Below are positions 8,763 through 17,761 of a stretch of 64,000 nucleotides of DNA, in pieces; the first letter of the stretch is position 1, and the number at the start of each line of letters is the position of its first letter. Source of the DNA: Ciceribacter thiooxidans (GTDB lineage: Bacteria; Pseudomonadota; Alphaproteobacteria; Rhizobiales; Rhizobiaceae). The notes below the pieces were generated by a model. It did no database searches and was not told the origin of the DNA. It saw only the letters and a program-made list of their open reading frames with translations. The stretch lies in contig NZ_CP059897.1 of NCBI RefSeq assembly GCF_014126615.1, positions 434,001-498,000 of the forward strand, in the 5' to 3' direction. The translations under genes and the position numbers were made by a program.

Positions 8763-9755
8763 TCAAAGGTGCAGCGAGCGGCTCGAAAACAGCCCGGCTG
8801 ACGAGGTCTCTGTACGTCCGTTTCTCAGGCCTGCTGCAAGGGCTGAGCGTTTGACCAGACGTGCCACCTCCTGATCGTGCAGCCGCGTCTTCCCGACGAT
8901 CTTACCTCCGCGGAGCACCCGACGGAAAATCGGACCATTGGTGATCCTGCCGAGCCGCATCCAGAGCCTGAGAGCCGTGACAGGACAAGAAGCCTCGTCG
9001 GAGGTGTATGCAATTTCGACCTGCCGCTGACCGGCCTTCCCATTGACGTTGATCGTGAGGCCCTCGGGGCCGAACTTAACCCAGCCGCACCCGTCGTCGC
9101 TCTCATCCGGTCCGGCATCCAGCCCGGTGATCTCGGCGCGGGCGAGGCGGCCAGCGAAGCCGAGCAGCAGAATGGCTCGATCACGCAGTCCCTTGAGGCT
9201 GCCACGGTCGAGGGTTTCCAGCATCGAGGCAAGGTCGCTCTGCGTCAACGTTTCCTTGCGAGGGGCGGGCGGGCCGCCGGAGCTGCGGGCATCGGCGAGC
9301 GCGGACATGATCGTCTGGTCCTGGCGGGAGAGAGTTAAGCCACGCTGTGCATAGTTCCATGTCAGCGACGAGAGTCTCCGCTCGATCGTGGCAACGGAAT
9401 TGGCTCGCCCGTCCTGGCGCCCTTCACCCGAAGCACAGGCGCGGATATAGCGAGCGACAAGCTGTGGGTCGGCGGGCAGGGGAGGGGCGGCTTCCCGTCG
9501 GCACCATGCCGCGAAATGCTTCCAGTCTGACGCATAGGCGCGACGCGTATGCGAGGATGCGGGCTCTTTCGGGATTCCGTGCGCACGGTTTGCTTCTGTG
9601 GACGACGGTGCCGTATCTGCGTCAAGTGCGCAGGCGCCGCGTAGACGGTCGCTCCTGCTTGGCTTATGTTTCGTTGTGGTGGTGGCTTTCTCGGGCATTT
9701 TAGGGGCGTTTATCTCTGTTGCGGATAGAATACAGCCACGTGCGCGGCCAAACAA
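8763..9755 (-). pseudogene. Tyrosine recombinase/integrase, C-terminally truncated
   Basis: 330 aa. An N-terminal SAM-like core-binding domain (RRAYASDWKHFAAWCRREAA) is followed by the start of the catalytic domain (GLRDRAILLLGFAGRLARAE, with the first catalytic Arg). The frame ends at FSSRSLHL, where the box II HxxR...Y region should begin. The second Arg, the His and the nucleophilic Tyr are therefore missing, and downstream sequence does not encode them in another frame. Intact members of this family found on rhizobial plasmids extend about 60 residues further. It is almost certainly inactive. Divergent from the DUF1403 gene. Confidence 0.8.
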
Positions 9756-9844
9756 GAAGCCAAGTCCGATTATCGTTCGTAGTTTCCCGTCGGCAAGCTG
9801 TGCGCTTTTAACACAAACGGTATTGAAAAGCGCACATCTCCGCT

Positions 9845-10807
9845 ATGCTGCGCTTCATGGATTCGTTCACTGATTCGTCGACCGTTGCTTCGTCCCGGCC
9901 CGCCGCTGTGCCGATCTGGGCACAGGCACGTGGTACGGTAGATGGCGAGGTGGATGCATCTTTCATGGCCGGCGCGGCACTGACGATGCTTTACGAGCGC
10001 GTACGCGAAACCCCCGCGTGGGCGGGTTGCTGGCGCAATCGGCTGGCGCTCGCGTCGGCCCATGCCGCAGTCCGCCTGATGGGACGCAAGGAGGATGAAA
10101 CATCACTTCGCGATGCCGTGCTTCTCTGTCCTCCCGGAGGAGATCCCGGACCGGCAGGACGGGTTCTTGTGGCCTATAGAAGACTCGCATCGCGCAAGGC
10201 TGCGATGACGGAAACAACAATTCGGGAAGTCGCCGATCTGCTCGCCCTCCGTTGGGATGAGGCGCTCGCCGACGTTCCCGCCTTCATCGACGAATTGTTG
10301 CAGTCGCGACGAGCGGTGCCGATCGTCATCGCCGCGCTCGTTGAACGGGTCGTTGCGATGCGGCCGGATGCCGAAGTCCTCGCATGGTGGCTGGCAGACT
10401 GGGTGCTCGCGCGGCTCATCCATCTGGAGCTGCCGGTTCCGCTCTTCACGCAGGCACGCTACGGGGCGGCATTCCGCGCCGCAGGCGGCGGCCGCAGCCG
10501 GCCGGGTGACGAGGGTTTCGCCCGCGCCGTCTGTCTGGCGCTTGCCCTGCAGGTACCGGATGCGCTGCGGCTTGCAGCGGAGATTGAGCGGCGAGCCGGG
10601 AGCCTGATGACTGTTTCACCGAAGGTTCGAACGAAAGGGCGGGAAGGCGTTATTGAACGACTGCTTTCCGACGACGCTGTCGCGGCGTCGCTGCCGGGCA
10701 CGGGTCTTTCCCGCTGGGCAGGCCGTCGGCTCTTCGAAAGGCTCGAGGCGTTCGGCGCGATCCGGGAGCTTTCCGGTCGTCCGACCTTCCGGATCTACGG
10801 GTTGTGA
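9845..10807 (+). CDS. DUF1403 family protein
   Basis: 320 aa, rich in Ala, Arg and Leu. The segments VDASFMAGAALTMLYERVRE and WAGCWRNRLALASAHAAVRL match the rhizobial DUF1403 family as I know it. The C-terminal part (LSRWAGRRLFERLEAFGAIR) resembles a winged helix. No enzyme motif is visible. It overlaps the ScpB gene by GTGA, so the two are translationally coupled and probably cooperate. The pair is frequent on Rhizobiaceae plasmids. A role in replicon condensation or segregation is an inference from ScpB. Confidence 0.82.
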   Translation: MLRFMDSFTDSSTVASSRPAAVPIWAQARGTVDGEVDASFMAGAALTMLYERVRETPAWAGCWRNRLALASAHAAVRLMGRKEDETSLRDAVLLCPPGGDPGPAGRVLVAYRRLASRKAAMTETTIREVADLLALRWDEALADVPAFIDELLQSRRAVPIVIAALVERVVAMRPDAEVLAWWLADWVLARLIHLELPVPLFTQARYGAAFRAAGGGRSRPGDEGFARAVCLALALQVPDALRLAAEIERRAGSLMTVSPKVRTKGREGVIERLLSDDAVAASLPGTGLSRWAGRRLFERLEAFGAIRELSGRPTFRIYGL

Positions 10808-11514
10808 CGATGACCGGCGCAACAACAGCCGAACGGACGGTGAAGCGACGTAAGGGGAGCGAAGCCTCCGCGTTCGACAAAGAGCTCGCGCATACCTCGC
10901 CGGCCGCGCGCTGGCGCGAATGGATGATGCGGGTGGAAGCCGTCATCTTTGCCTCGGTCGAGCCGGTCTCTCGCGAGACCCTGGCGCAGGTCGTTGGTTC
11001 CGGATGCAGCATTGATCTCCTGATTGACGATCTTCGTGAGGAACTACGCGATCGGCCGTACGAGATCGTCTTTGTCGCAGGCGGTTTCCAACACCGTACG
11101 AGAGCGAGCTACGCGCCGGCCATCCGTGCTGCCGCCGTTCCGACCCGTTCGGCCGGTGCCGCGCTCTCCCAGCACGAGGCTGCGGTGATCATGGCCGTCG
11201 GCTACTTCCAGCCGGTCACACGTGGTGAACTGTCGAAGATCTTCGGCAAGGAGATTTCCCGCGATACGATTGCCGGCCTGAAGGCGGCAGGTCTTCTCGC
11301 GTCCGGGCCACGAAGCCCGGCGCCGGGTGCACCTTACACCTATGTGACGACCAAGCATTTCCTCTCCACTTTCGGATTCGAGACCCTGCGGGATCTGCCC
11401 GATATTGAGGCGCTCGAGGATGCCGGACTTCTCAACAGGTATGCCGAAGCTGATACCGACCGGACGATGGACTCCGAGAGTGGCGAGGAACTGATTGAGG
11501 ACGAGGATGCGTAA
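10804..11514 (+). CDS. scpB: ScpB-family condensin accessory protein
   Basis: 236 aa with two winged-helix domains. WREWMMRVEAVIFASVEPVS opens the first, and AAVIMAVGYFQPVTRGELSK with YTYVTTKHFLSTFGFETLRD form the second, as in ScpB of the SMC-ScpAB complex. A basic N-terminal extension precedes the first domain and an acidic tail closes the protein. The GTG at 10804 overlaps the DUF1403 stop; an ATG at 10810 is an alternative. No scpA or smc is nearby, so it is either a plasmid paralogue using chromosomal partners or acts with DUF1403. Confidence 0.85.
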   Translation: MTMTGATTAERTVKRRKGSEASAFDKELAHTSPAARWREWMMRVEAVIFASVEPVSRETLAQVVGSGCSIDLLIDDLREELRDRPYEIVFVAGGFQHRTRASYAPAIRAAAVPTRSAGAALSQHEAAVIMAVGYFQPVTRGELSKIFGKEISRDTIAGLKAAGLLASGPRSPAPGAPYTYVTTKHFLSTFGFETLRDLPDIEALEDAGLLNRYAEADTDRTMDSESGEELIEDEDA

Positions 11515-11540
11515 TGCCCCAAGCACTTTGCAGGAATGGT

Positions 11541-11555
11541 CCGATGCCACATCGG
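11541..11555. terminator. Hairpin between convergent scpB and CDF exporter genes
   Basis: CCGATG (11541-11546), loop CCA and CATCGG (11550-11555) form a perfect 6-bp stem in the 62-nt convergent gap. No U-run follows on either strand, so terminator function is uncertain. Confidence 0.35.
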
Positions 11556-11576
11556 GGCCACAAGAGTGAGACGCAA

Positions 11577-12500
11577 TCATCCGAACTGTGATGGTCGCGA
11601 ACGTGGTCTGATAAAGATGGACGAAACCTGCTGCAGTTCGGAGCGAACGTTTTCCTGAATTCGGTTCACGGATGCTTCGATCTCCGGCGTTCTGAGTTCG
11701 TCATGGAATTCAACGTCGATTGCCGCCACCACGTCAGACGGACCGAGATGGACCGTGAGGATGTCGACGACACCGGCGACGTCGCGGTCGGATGCCGCAA
11801 GTTCCGATATGCGGCGCCGGACCGCCGGTAGCGCCTGCTCCCCGATCAGCAAACCCTTGCTCTCGATCGCAAGAAAGATCGCCGTTGCTGCGAGCACAAG
11901 AGCGATACCGATCGAGCCGATCCCGTCGAGGAGAGGCATCTCGAAGACGTGCGCGGCGGTGATGGCGATGAAGGCGATCAGCAAGCCGAGGAGGGCGGCG
12001 GAGTCTTCAAACAGCACGGTGAAGATGGTAGGATCTTTGCTGCGTCGGACGGCAGCGAGGTAGCTCTGACGACCCTTCTCGCGCCGGAAGTGCCGCAGCG
12101 CGAAAAACCACGCAGATCCCTCAAACACCACCGACAGGCCAATGACAACATAGTTGACCGTTATATTTTGTGCCGGCACCGGATGGAGCAGATGCACGAT
12201 GCCCTCGTAGAACGATACGCCGGCACCCACCGCAAAGACCAATAGCGCGACGACGAAGCTCCAGAAGTAGACTTCCCGCCCGTAGCCGAGTGGATGCGTC
12301 TCGTCGGGGGGGCTTGCGGCCCTGCGCAGGCCGTGCAGCATTAGCAGCTGGTTGCCGGTGTCCACGACAGAGTGGACGCCCTCGCTCAACATCGCCGAAC
12401 TGCCGGTGAAGAGCGCGGCGGCGAACTTCGTCGCCGCAATCAGCGCATTCCCCGCCAGAGCGGCATAGATGACGGTCCTCGATCCACCTTGTGCGGCCAC
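11577..12500 (-). CDS. Cation diffusion facilitator (CDF) metal exporter
   Basis: 307 aa from GTG at 12500, which is preceded by GGGAGA; a TTG at 12533 is an alternative start with no clear ribosome site. It has six membrane segments, the TM2 metal motif SEGVHSVVDTGNQ (HxxxD) and a C-terminal cytosolic dimerisation domain (VVDILTVHLGPSDVVAAIDV). CDF proteins export divalent cations such as Zn, Fe, Co or Mn in exchange for protons. The HxxxD motif favours zinc, but specificity cannot be fixed from sequence alone. Confidence 0.9.
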   Translation of the reverse strand: MAAQGGSRTVIYAALAGNALIAATKFAAALFTGSSAMLSEGVHSVVDTGNQLLMLHGLRRAASPPDETHPLGYGREVYFWSFVVALLVFAVGAGVSFYEGIVHLLHPVPAQNITVNYVVIGLSVVFEGSAWFFALRHFRREKGRQSYLAAVRRSKDPTIFTVLFEDSAALLGLLIAFIAITAAHVFEMPLLDGIGSIGIALVLAATAIFLAIESKGLLIGEQALPAVRRRISELAASDRDVAGVVDILTVHLGPSDVVAAIDVEFHDELRTPEIEASVNRIQENVRSELQQVSSIFIRPRSRPSQFG

Positions 12501-12740
12501 GCGTTTCTCCCTGCAGCTTTGCCGCAAAGGCAACCCTCTGCGTCGTTCATTGTTCCGCGGGGCACGGTGCCAAACGAAGTCCGGTCCGGGAACATTGGGG
12601 CATGAAGACAGGTTTCAGCTTTCGTGTTTGTGCATGCTCGCTATTGGACGGAGAACGATCGATGCGAGCGGACACATACGAAGCGTCGATGTGGGGGAGC
12701 GCGGTCCGCTCCGCTGTTCCCAAGGAGATCGGAGATAGAC

Positions 12741-13475
12741 ATGCAAAAGCAAGACAGAGACGAGCACGTCCGTAGCCGAGCCTACGAGATATGGGAGCAG
12801 GAGGGCCGACCGGACGGTGAACACGAACGCCATTGGCGACAGGCGAGCGAGGAATTCGAAGCCGGGCTTGCCGCGAGCGCGGAGGCAACAGACCTTCCGT
12901 GTGGGGCAGAAGGGCTCGCCACGGGCCTGCAACCGGGCAGCGTGACCCCGGTGGCGGTCCCGGTCGAGGCGCAGACAGCATCGGCGTTGCGGGCAAAGGT
13001 ACAAGAGGCACGAGAGGCGTCGTTTAGCCCGAGCGTTGCCGTTATTCTTGGACAGACGACACCTCTGCGCGATCTTGGGAAAACGCATGCCGCCCGTTGG
13101 GTTCACCTGACGGGACGAAGTCGCAATTTTACCCCTCACACGACGAACACAGGCAAGCGACGCCCGGGAATTTCGAATATTATGAAGGCTGTTCGCAGAT
13201 GTATGAACTCGGCTGCCAATTGGTCGCCTGGCCGCATACGAATTCTTATTTCGGAGCCTCTATCTGGAACAGGCAAGCGTCGAGCAGACATATCTCCTCC
13301 CCCGGTCGGAGCATGCACGCCTCGGCTGGGACATGTGCCGGACGTGCAGCTCTTTGCGCAAGCCACATGCGCGGTCTTTCTCGACCGCCTCGATTATCTT
13401 GAAACCTCCTGTCAATGGTGGTGCACTGGTCACCCGCAAAACACGAAGGCACGACGGGGTCAGATTGACCCGTAG
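12741..13475 (+). CDS. DUF2934 domain protein with unusual long C-terminus
   Basis: ATG at 12741 is well placed after AGGAGATCGGAGA. The first 40 residues (DEHVRSRAYEIWEQEGRPDG, then EHERHWRQASEEFEAG) are a typical DUF2934 domain, a short helical module common in Rhizobiales. Usual members are about 100 aa. Here the frame continues to 244 aa through basic sequence that resembles no protein I recognise and includes near-duplicate segments (TNTGKRRPGISN and SGTGKRRADIS). The real gene may have ended near 13040 and lost its stop by mutation or sequencing error. Confidence 0.6.
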   Translation: MQKQDRDEHVRSRAYEIWEQEGRPDGEHERHWRQASEEFEAGLAASAEATDLPCGAEGLATGLQPGSVTPVAVPVEAQTASALRAKVQEAREASFSPSVAVILGQTTPLRDLGKTHAARWVHLTGRSRNFTPHTTNTGKRRPGISNIMKAVRRCMNSAANWSPGRIRILISEPLSGTGKRRADISPPPVGACTPRLGHVPDVQLFAQATCAVFLDRLDYLETSCQWWCTGHPQNTKARRGQIDP

Positions 13476-13562
13476 CTGCAATGTTTCCGCGCGTGCAGAG
13501 CAACGGGGCCAGGCGGCACCCCGTTGCAAAAAAACAAATGCCGCAATGAAGAGGGAACGGAC

Positions 13563-14561
13563 ATGAAACATCTTCTTGCTTCCACCTGCCTCGTCGCAGG
13601 CCTTTTGGCCATGACGGGCGCTGCGCGCGCCGAATGCGGCGACGTGACCATCGCCAGCATGAACTGGCAAAGCGCCGAGGTGCTTGCTGCACTCGACAAG
13701 TTGATCCTGACGGAAGGTTACGGCTGCAACGCTGAAGTCATCGTGGGCGACACGGTTCCGACCATCACGTCGATGACCGAGAAGGGCGAGCCGGATCTGG
13801 CGCCGGAAGGCTGGGTCGACCTGCTGCCGGACGTCGTCAATCGCGGTATCGAGGAAGGCAAGCTCATCGGTGCCGCCGTGGCACTCTCCGATGCCGCCGT
13901 TCAGGGATGGTGGATCCCGAAATACATCGCCGATGCCAACCCGGACATCAAGACGATCGACGATGCGTTCAAGCATCCTGAGTTGTTCCCGGATCCCGAA
14001 GACAAGAGCAAGGGCGCCGTTCACAACGGCCCGCAGGGCTGGGGCGGCACCGTTGTGACCAGTCAGCTCTACAAGGCCTATGGTGGAGAGGCTGCAAACT
14101 TCACGCTGGTCGACACCGGCTCGGCGGCTGGCCTCGACGGCTCTATTGCCAAGGCTTACGAACGCAAGGAAGGCTGGCTCGGCTACTACTGGGCCCCGAC
14201 CGCATTGCTCGGCAAGTACGAGATGGTGAAGCTCGAGCACGGCGTTCCCTACGACGCTGCAGAATGGAAGCGCTGCAACACCGTCGCCGATTGCCCGGAT
14301 CCGAAGAAGAACGACTGGCCAAAGGACAAGGTGCAGACGCTGGTGACCAAGGCTTTTGCCGAACGTGCTGGCGACGACGTCATGGCCTATCTCAACAAGC
14401 GCGCCTGGAGCAATGACACGGTCAACAAGTTGATGGCGTGGATGACCGACAACCAAGCGAGCGGTGACGACGGCGCCAAGCACTTCCTCCAGGAGAACGA
14501 AGCGCTCTGGAAGGATTGGGTCTCGCCGGAAGCCGCCGAAAAGATCAAGGCGGCTCTCTGA
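13563..14561 (+). CDS. Glycine betaine/proline-type ABC transporter substrate-binding protein
   Basis: 332 aa with a Sec signal peptide (about residues 1-23, cleavage after AARA). The mature part is an OpuAC-type binding domain (GDVTIASMNWQSAEVLAALD, GWVDLLPDVVNRGIEEG, GWLGYYWAPTALLGKYEM). Such proteins capture quaternary ammonium compounds through aromatic residues in the periplasm. ATG at 13563 follows GAGGGA. It heads a three-gene importer with the ProW and ProV homologues. Whether the ligand is betaine, proline betaine or choline cannot be told by eye. Confidence 0.92.
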   Translation: MKHLLASTCLVAGLLAMTGAARAECGDVTIASMNWQSAEVLAALDKLILTEGYGCNAEVIVGDTVPTITSMTEKGEPDLAPEGWVDLLPDVVNRGIEEGKLIGAAVALSDAAVQGWWIPKYIADANPDIKTIDDAFKHPELFPDPEDKSKGAVHNGPQGWGGTVVTSQLYKAYGGEAANFTLVDTGSAAGLDGSIAKAYERKEGWLGYYWAPTALLGKYEMVKLEHGVPYDAAEWKRCNTVADCPDPKKNDWPKDKVQTLVTKAFAERAGDDVMAYLNKRAWSNDTVNKLMAWMTDNQASGDDGAKHFLQENEALWKDWVSPEAAEKIKAAL

Positions 14562-14578
14562 TCGTCTGACCAACGGGA

Positions 14579-14609
14579 AAGGACGGCACGTCCCCGACGT
14601 GCCGTCCTT
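14579..14609 (+). terminator. Strong intercistronic hairpin between binding protein and permease
   Basis: AAGGACGGCACGT (14579-14591) and ACGTGCCGTCCTT (14597-14609) form a perfect 13-bp stem with loop CCCCG, followed by CTCGTCTGTC. Such hairpins partly terminate or protect the upstream message, so the binding protein is made in excess over the membrane subunits. Confidence 0.75.
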
Positions 14610-14710
14610 CTCGTCTGTCTCGGATCCGTTGCAACGAATGCTCGCAGCGGGATTGACGTTATGAGCCTAAAAGTCGGCACTAGATCGGCAGGGGCTGGAA
14701 GGGGATCGAC

Positions 14711-15598
14711 ATGGAATGGTTCAACAAATTTCCGGCAATGAATCCGGATTCGCTGCGTGACCTCAAGAAGGCAATCGATGAAGGCTTTCGCAGCTTCACC
14801 CGCGCCTACGGCGACGGCATCGAATCTGTCTTCGAACCGCTGCAGCACTTTCTGATCTGGTCGGAGCGCTTCATGACGCGCACGCCGTGGCCGGTCATCC
14901 TCCTGCTCATCGCAGCTTTCGCCTGGTTCGCCAGCCGCAACTGGAAGATCGTCGCCGGCACCGTTTTCACCCTTCTCGCCATCGGCTATTTCGACATGTG
15001 GGATGATACAATGAAGACTGTGTCGATGATTTTCGTCTGCACGGTCCTCTCCATCGTGATCGGCATTCCGATCGGCATCGCAATGTCGCGCTCGGATCGC
15101 GTGCAGAATACGATCAACCCGGTTCTCGACGTCATGCAGACGATGCCGAGCTTCGTCTATCTGATCCCCGTCGTCATGCTGCTCGGCATCGGCAAGGTCC
15201 CGGGCCTGATCGCCGTCGTCATCTATGCCATCCCGCCAATGATACGCCTGACGAACCTCGGTATACGGCTGGTTGACAAGGATGTGCTGGAAGCCGCCGA
15301 CGCCTTCGGGTCGTCGAGCTGGCAGAAGCTTAGGAAAGTTCAGATGCCGCTTGCGCTACCGACGATCATGGCCGGGATCAACCAGACGATCATGATGGCG
15401 CTCGCCATGGTCGTGATCGCATCGATGATCGGTGTGCAGGGCCTTGGACAACCGGTGCTCAAAGCCATCTCCAACCAGTATTTCACGCTCGGTATTTTCA
15501 ACGGCCTTGCCATCGTCGGTATCGCGATCATCTTCGATCGCGTCAGCCAGGCCTTCGGCAAACGGCTCCAGCAGCACCTGGAGGTTGTCCATGGCTGA
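14711..15598 (+). CDS. proW: Glycine betaine/proline-type ABC permease (ProW-like)
   Basis: 295 aa. A cytosolic N-terminal segment precedes six or so membrane spans. The binding-protein-dependent transport signature is visible around DVLEAADAFGSSSWQKLRKV, the EAA loop that contacts the ATPase. Family membership follows from MQTMPSFVYLIPVVMLLGIG and MALAMVVIASMIGVQGLGQP. ATG at 14711 follows GGGGATCGAC. The 3' end overlaps the ATPase gene by 8 nt. Confidence 0.93.
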   Translation: MEWFNKFPAMNPDSLRDLKKAIDEGFRSFTRAYGDGIESVFEPLQHFLIWSERFMTRTPWPVILLLIAAFAWFASRNWKIVAGTVFTLLAIGYFDMWDDTMKTVSMIFVCTVLSIVIGIPIGIAMSRSDRVQNTINPVLDVMQTMPSFVYLIPVVMLLGIGKVPGLIAVVIYAIPPMIRLTNLGIRLVDKDVLEAADAFGSSSWQKLRKVQMPLALPTIMAGINQTIMMALAMVVIASMIGVQGLGQPVLKAISNQYFTLGIFNGLAIVGIAIIFDRVSQAFGKRLQQHLEVVHG

Positions 15599-16658
15599 TC
15601 ATCATTTCGACGGCATCAAGATCCGTCACCTTTACAAGATCTTCGGGCCCAATGCCGCAACGCATGTCGACGCCGTCCGCAATGGTCTCTCCAAAGTCGA
15701 ACTGAACGAACAGTTCGGGCACGTTCTAGGTCTCAAGGACATCAACATCGAGATGCCGTCCGGCTGCATACAGGTCATCATGGGCCTGTCCGGTTCCGGA
15801 AAATCGACGCTGATCCGCCACATCAACCGTTTGATTGATCCGACCGCCGGTGAGCTGCTGGTGAACGGTATCGACGTCGTGAAGATGAACGAACGCGAAC
15901 TCCGGGAGTTTCGACGACACCAGACCGCGATGGTGTTTCAGAAATTTGCATTGCTTCCGCACCGCACGGTTCTCGACAACACCCTCTACGGCCTTGAAGT
16001 GCAGGGCGTTCCCCGCGCCAAGGCGGTCGACATCGCCATGCAATGGATCGAACGCGTCGGCCTCAAGGGTTTCGAAAGCAAGTATCCGAACCAGCTTTCC
16101 GGTGGCATGCAGCAGCGCGTCGGTCTCGCCCGCGCGCTTTCGAACGATGCGCCGGTGCTGCTCATGGACGAAGCCTATTCGGCGCTCGACCCGCTGATCC
16201 GCACCGACATGCAGACGGTTCTCCTGGACCTGCAAAAGGAGATCAGGAAAACGATCGTCTTCATCACGCACGATCTCGACGAAGCGCTGCGGCTCGGAGA
16301 CCAGATCGCGATCCTTCGCGACGGGGAAGTGATTCAGCAGGGCACGCGCCAGGACATCGTGCTCTCGCCGGCCGACGAGTACGTCGCGAACTTCGTCAAG
16401 GAGGTTAATCGTGGCCGGGTCGTGACCGTCGAGGCCGTCATGACGACGCTGCCGCCGGGCCAGGCGCCGAACGGAACGACGATTTCGGTCGGCACCACCA
16501 TTGAGGAAGCGGTTCGCACGATCGCCACGGCTTCCGAAAGTGATGTGGCCGTGGTGGTCGGTGCGGGCGGAGAGGCACTCGGCTCCGTCAGCCTGCGTCA
16601 GCTCGCCGGTGCGATGGTCAGCCCTGCCGCTTCCGCTCCCGGCTCATCTTTGTCCTGA
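15591..16658 (+). CDS. proV: Glycine betaine/proline-type ABC ATPase (ProV-like)
   Basis: 355 aa. Walker A is [13 protein letters not shown] (about residue 65), the signature is [15 protein letters not shown], Walker B is [13 protein letters not shown], and the H-loop is ITHDLDEAL. The extended N-terminus before Walker A and the C-terminal regulatory tail ([20 protein letters not shown]) are typical of ProV/OpuAA. It energises import of the ligand bound by the protein encoded at 13563. ATG at 15591 lies inside the end of proW. Confidence 0.94.
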   Translation: MADHHFDGIKIRHLYKIFGPNAATHVDAVRNGLSKVELNEQFGHVLGLKDINIEMPSGCIQVIMGLSGSGKSTLIRHINRLIDPTAGELLVNGIDVVKMNERELREFRRHQTAMVFQKFALLPHRTVLDNTLYGLEVQGVPRAKAVDIAMQWIERVGLKGFESKYPNQLSGGMQQRVGLARALSNDAPVLLMDEAYSALDPLIRTDMQTVLLDLQKEIRKTIVFITHDLDEALRLGDQIAILRDGEVIQQGTRQDIVLSPADEYVANFVKEVNRGRVVTVEAVMTTLPPGQAPNGTTISVGTTIEEAVRTIATASESDVAVVVGAGGEALGSVSLRQLAGAMVSPAASAPGSSLS

Positions 16659-16664
16659 TTGCGT

Positions 16665-16686
16665 CCGGGGTGCGCGTGCACCCCGG
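16665..16686. terminator. Hairpin downstream of proV, in the convergent gap
   Basis: CCGGGGTGC (16665-16673), loop GCGT, and GCACCCCGG (16678-16686) form a perfect 9-bp stem seven bases after the proV stop. Only a weak pyrimidine tail (TCCTTC) follows, so it may be a terminator or a message-stabilising hairpin. Confidence 0.5.
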
Positions 16687-16752
16687 TCCTTCGAGATTTG
16701 CCGTGCCGTCGCGCCGTCCGAAAAGGGGCGGCGGTCGCGGTCACGGTGGACC

Positions 16753-17373
16753 TTAGCCGGACAGAAGCGTTCTTGTGGTTTCGCCGAGATCGACGGTAAG
16801 CTCGGAAGTAACCTCGAGCGCCCGATCCTGGCGCACCTCGGCCGCGGGCATCTCTCCACGCCACGTTTCAATCTTCCTGTCGCGTTTTCTAATGAGTTCG
16901 GCAATCTCCGGGCCGTAGAGGCGCAGCACGCCGGTCAGCCAGCGGTTCGCGAGATAGGAGGGGCGCCCAAGCTGGACGTCGAAGCGCGGCAACAAATTGA
17001 TCGTCTCTTCGGCTGAAAGCCACGTATCTCCGACGACCCACTGGTTGACGGTGAAGAGGCGGAGCAGGCGGCCGTGCGCGTCCACGCCGACGGCGACGAG
17101 GTGGTGGACCGGCCCTTCACGGCCTTCGGGCCGGACGAAGCAGTGGAAGTGCCCGTGTTCGCCCGAGATACCCGGTTCCGGATGGGCATGATAATACCAC
17201 TGCGCTCCGCTTTCCGGATCGAAGACGTCACCGGGCGGATAATGCTGCCAGACCGTCATTTTTCCGGCACCGCGCAGCACGTCGAGCAGGACGGTGTCGT
17301 CGGTCTTGCGCAGGACGGCCTCGCAAAACAGGACCTCGCGCGCGGCCTGTCGCCGCTGATCGTCGCTTGCCAT
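16753..17373 (-). CDS. Conserved hypothetical protein with His-rich HxHPE/GEHGHFH motif (DUF6969-like)
   Basis: 206 aa from ATG at 17373, which has AGGAGA just upstream; a longer frame to 17718 runs through repeats belonging to the neighbouring gene and is not used. The core is MTVWQHYPPGDVFDPESGAQ, then YYHAHPEP and GEHGHFHCFV, an unusual run of His and acidic residues that could bind a metal. It resembles a conserved family I believe is called DUF6969, with no known function. It is the last gene of the sulfur operon, 34 nt after the Cys-repeat gene. Confidence 0.75.
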   Translation of the reverse strand: MASDDQRRQAAREVLFCEAVLRKTDDTVLLDVLRGAGKMTVWQHYPPGDVFDPESGAQWYYHAHPEPGISGEHGHFHCFVRPEGREGPVHHLVAVGVDAHGRLLRLFTVNQWVVGDTWLSAEETINLLPRFDVQLGRPSYLANRWLTGVLRLYGPEIAELIRKRDRKIETWRGEMPAAEVRQDRALEVTSELTVDLGETTRTLLSG

Positions 17374-17407
17374 CTCGGTCTCCTGCGCTATTCGCCGGAA
17401 ATCATGA

Positions 17408-17761
17408 TCAAGGTTGGGAGGCGGCGCAAGGTGCGGTGGCGGCACATGGAGCGGCTGCCGAGCAAGGCGCCGCTGCGGCGCACGGTGCCGATGCCGCGCA
17501 TGGGGCTGCTGCGGCGCATGGGGCTGCTGCGGCGCATGGGGCCGCCGCCGAACACGGGTTTTCCGATGCCGCGCAGGGCGCCGACGCCGAGCAGGGATTG
17601 TCGGCTGAACACGGGTTTGCCGCGGGAGCGGAGGCTTCTGCGGGCCGGCTTGCCGCCGGTGTCGCCGGCGGATTATTGCTGTGGCTTGCATGGTCAGCCG
17701 CGACAGCAGCCGCGGCAACCGCGAAGGCGGCGCCGAAGAGGAGCGTATTACGGTTGCTCAT
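17408..17761 (-). CDS. Exported Cys-rich pentapeptide-repeat protein (NPCSA/APCAA repeats)
   Basis: 117 aa. A signal-like N-terminus (MSNRNTLLFGAAFAVAAAAV) is followed by a spacer with DHASHSNN, then about 12 consecutive five-residue repeats of form (N/A)PC(S/A)A giving a Cys every five residues to the C-terminus. Regular Pro-Cys spacing suggests a periplasmic thiol or metal (copper-like) binding array. ATG at 17761 overlaps the YeeE stop (ATGA), so it is coupled to the transporter. I do not recognise a named family. Repeat-driven length variation is expected. Confidence 0.75.
   Translation of the reverse strand: MSNRNTLLFGAAFAVAAAAVAADHASHSNNPPATPAASRPAEASAPAANPCSADNPCSASAPCAASENPCSAAAPCAAAAPCAAAAPCAASAPCAAAAPCSAAAPCAATAPCAASQP

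Noticed and set aside
8640..8823. Search for the missing catalytic end of the recombinase in another frame.
   Set aside because: No frame downstream of the truncation encodes the HxxR or Tyr boxes, so a simple frameshift does not explain it.
13260..14573. 437-aa minus-strand open frame.
   Set aside because: It is antisense to the betaine-type binding protein, which has a signal peptide, ribosome site and family motifs.
17450..17640. Short tandem repeats that could be taken for a CRISPR or VNTR locus.
   Set aside because: Units are 15 bases, contiguous and without spacers. They encode the pentapeptide repeats of a protein.
17394..17718. N-terminal extension of the His-rich protein into the Cys-repeat region.
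   Set aside because: The extension is an out-of-frame reading of the Cys repeats (HAPQQPHAPQQ). A better start with AGGAGA exists at 17373.
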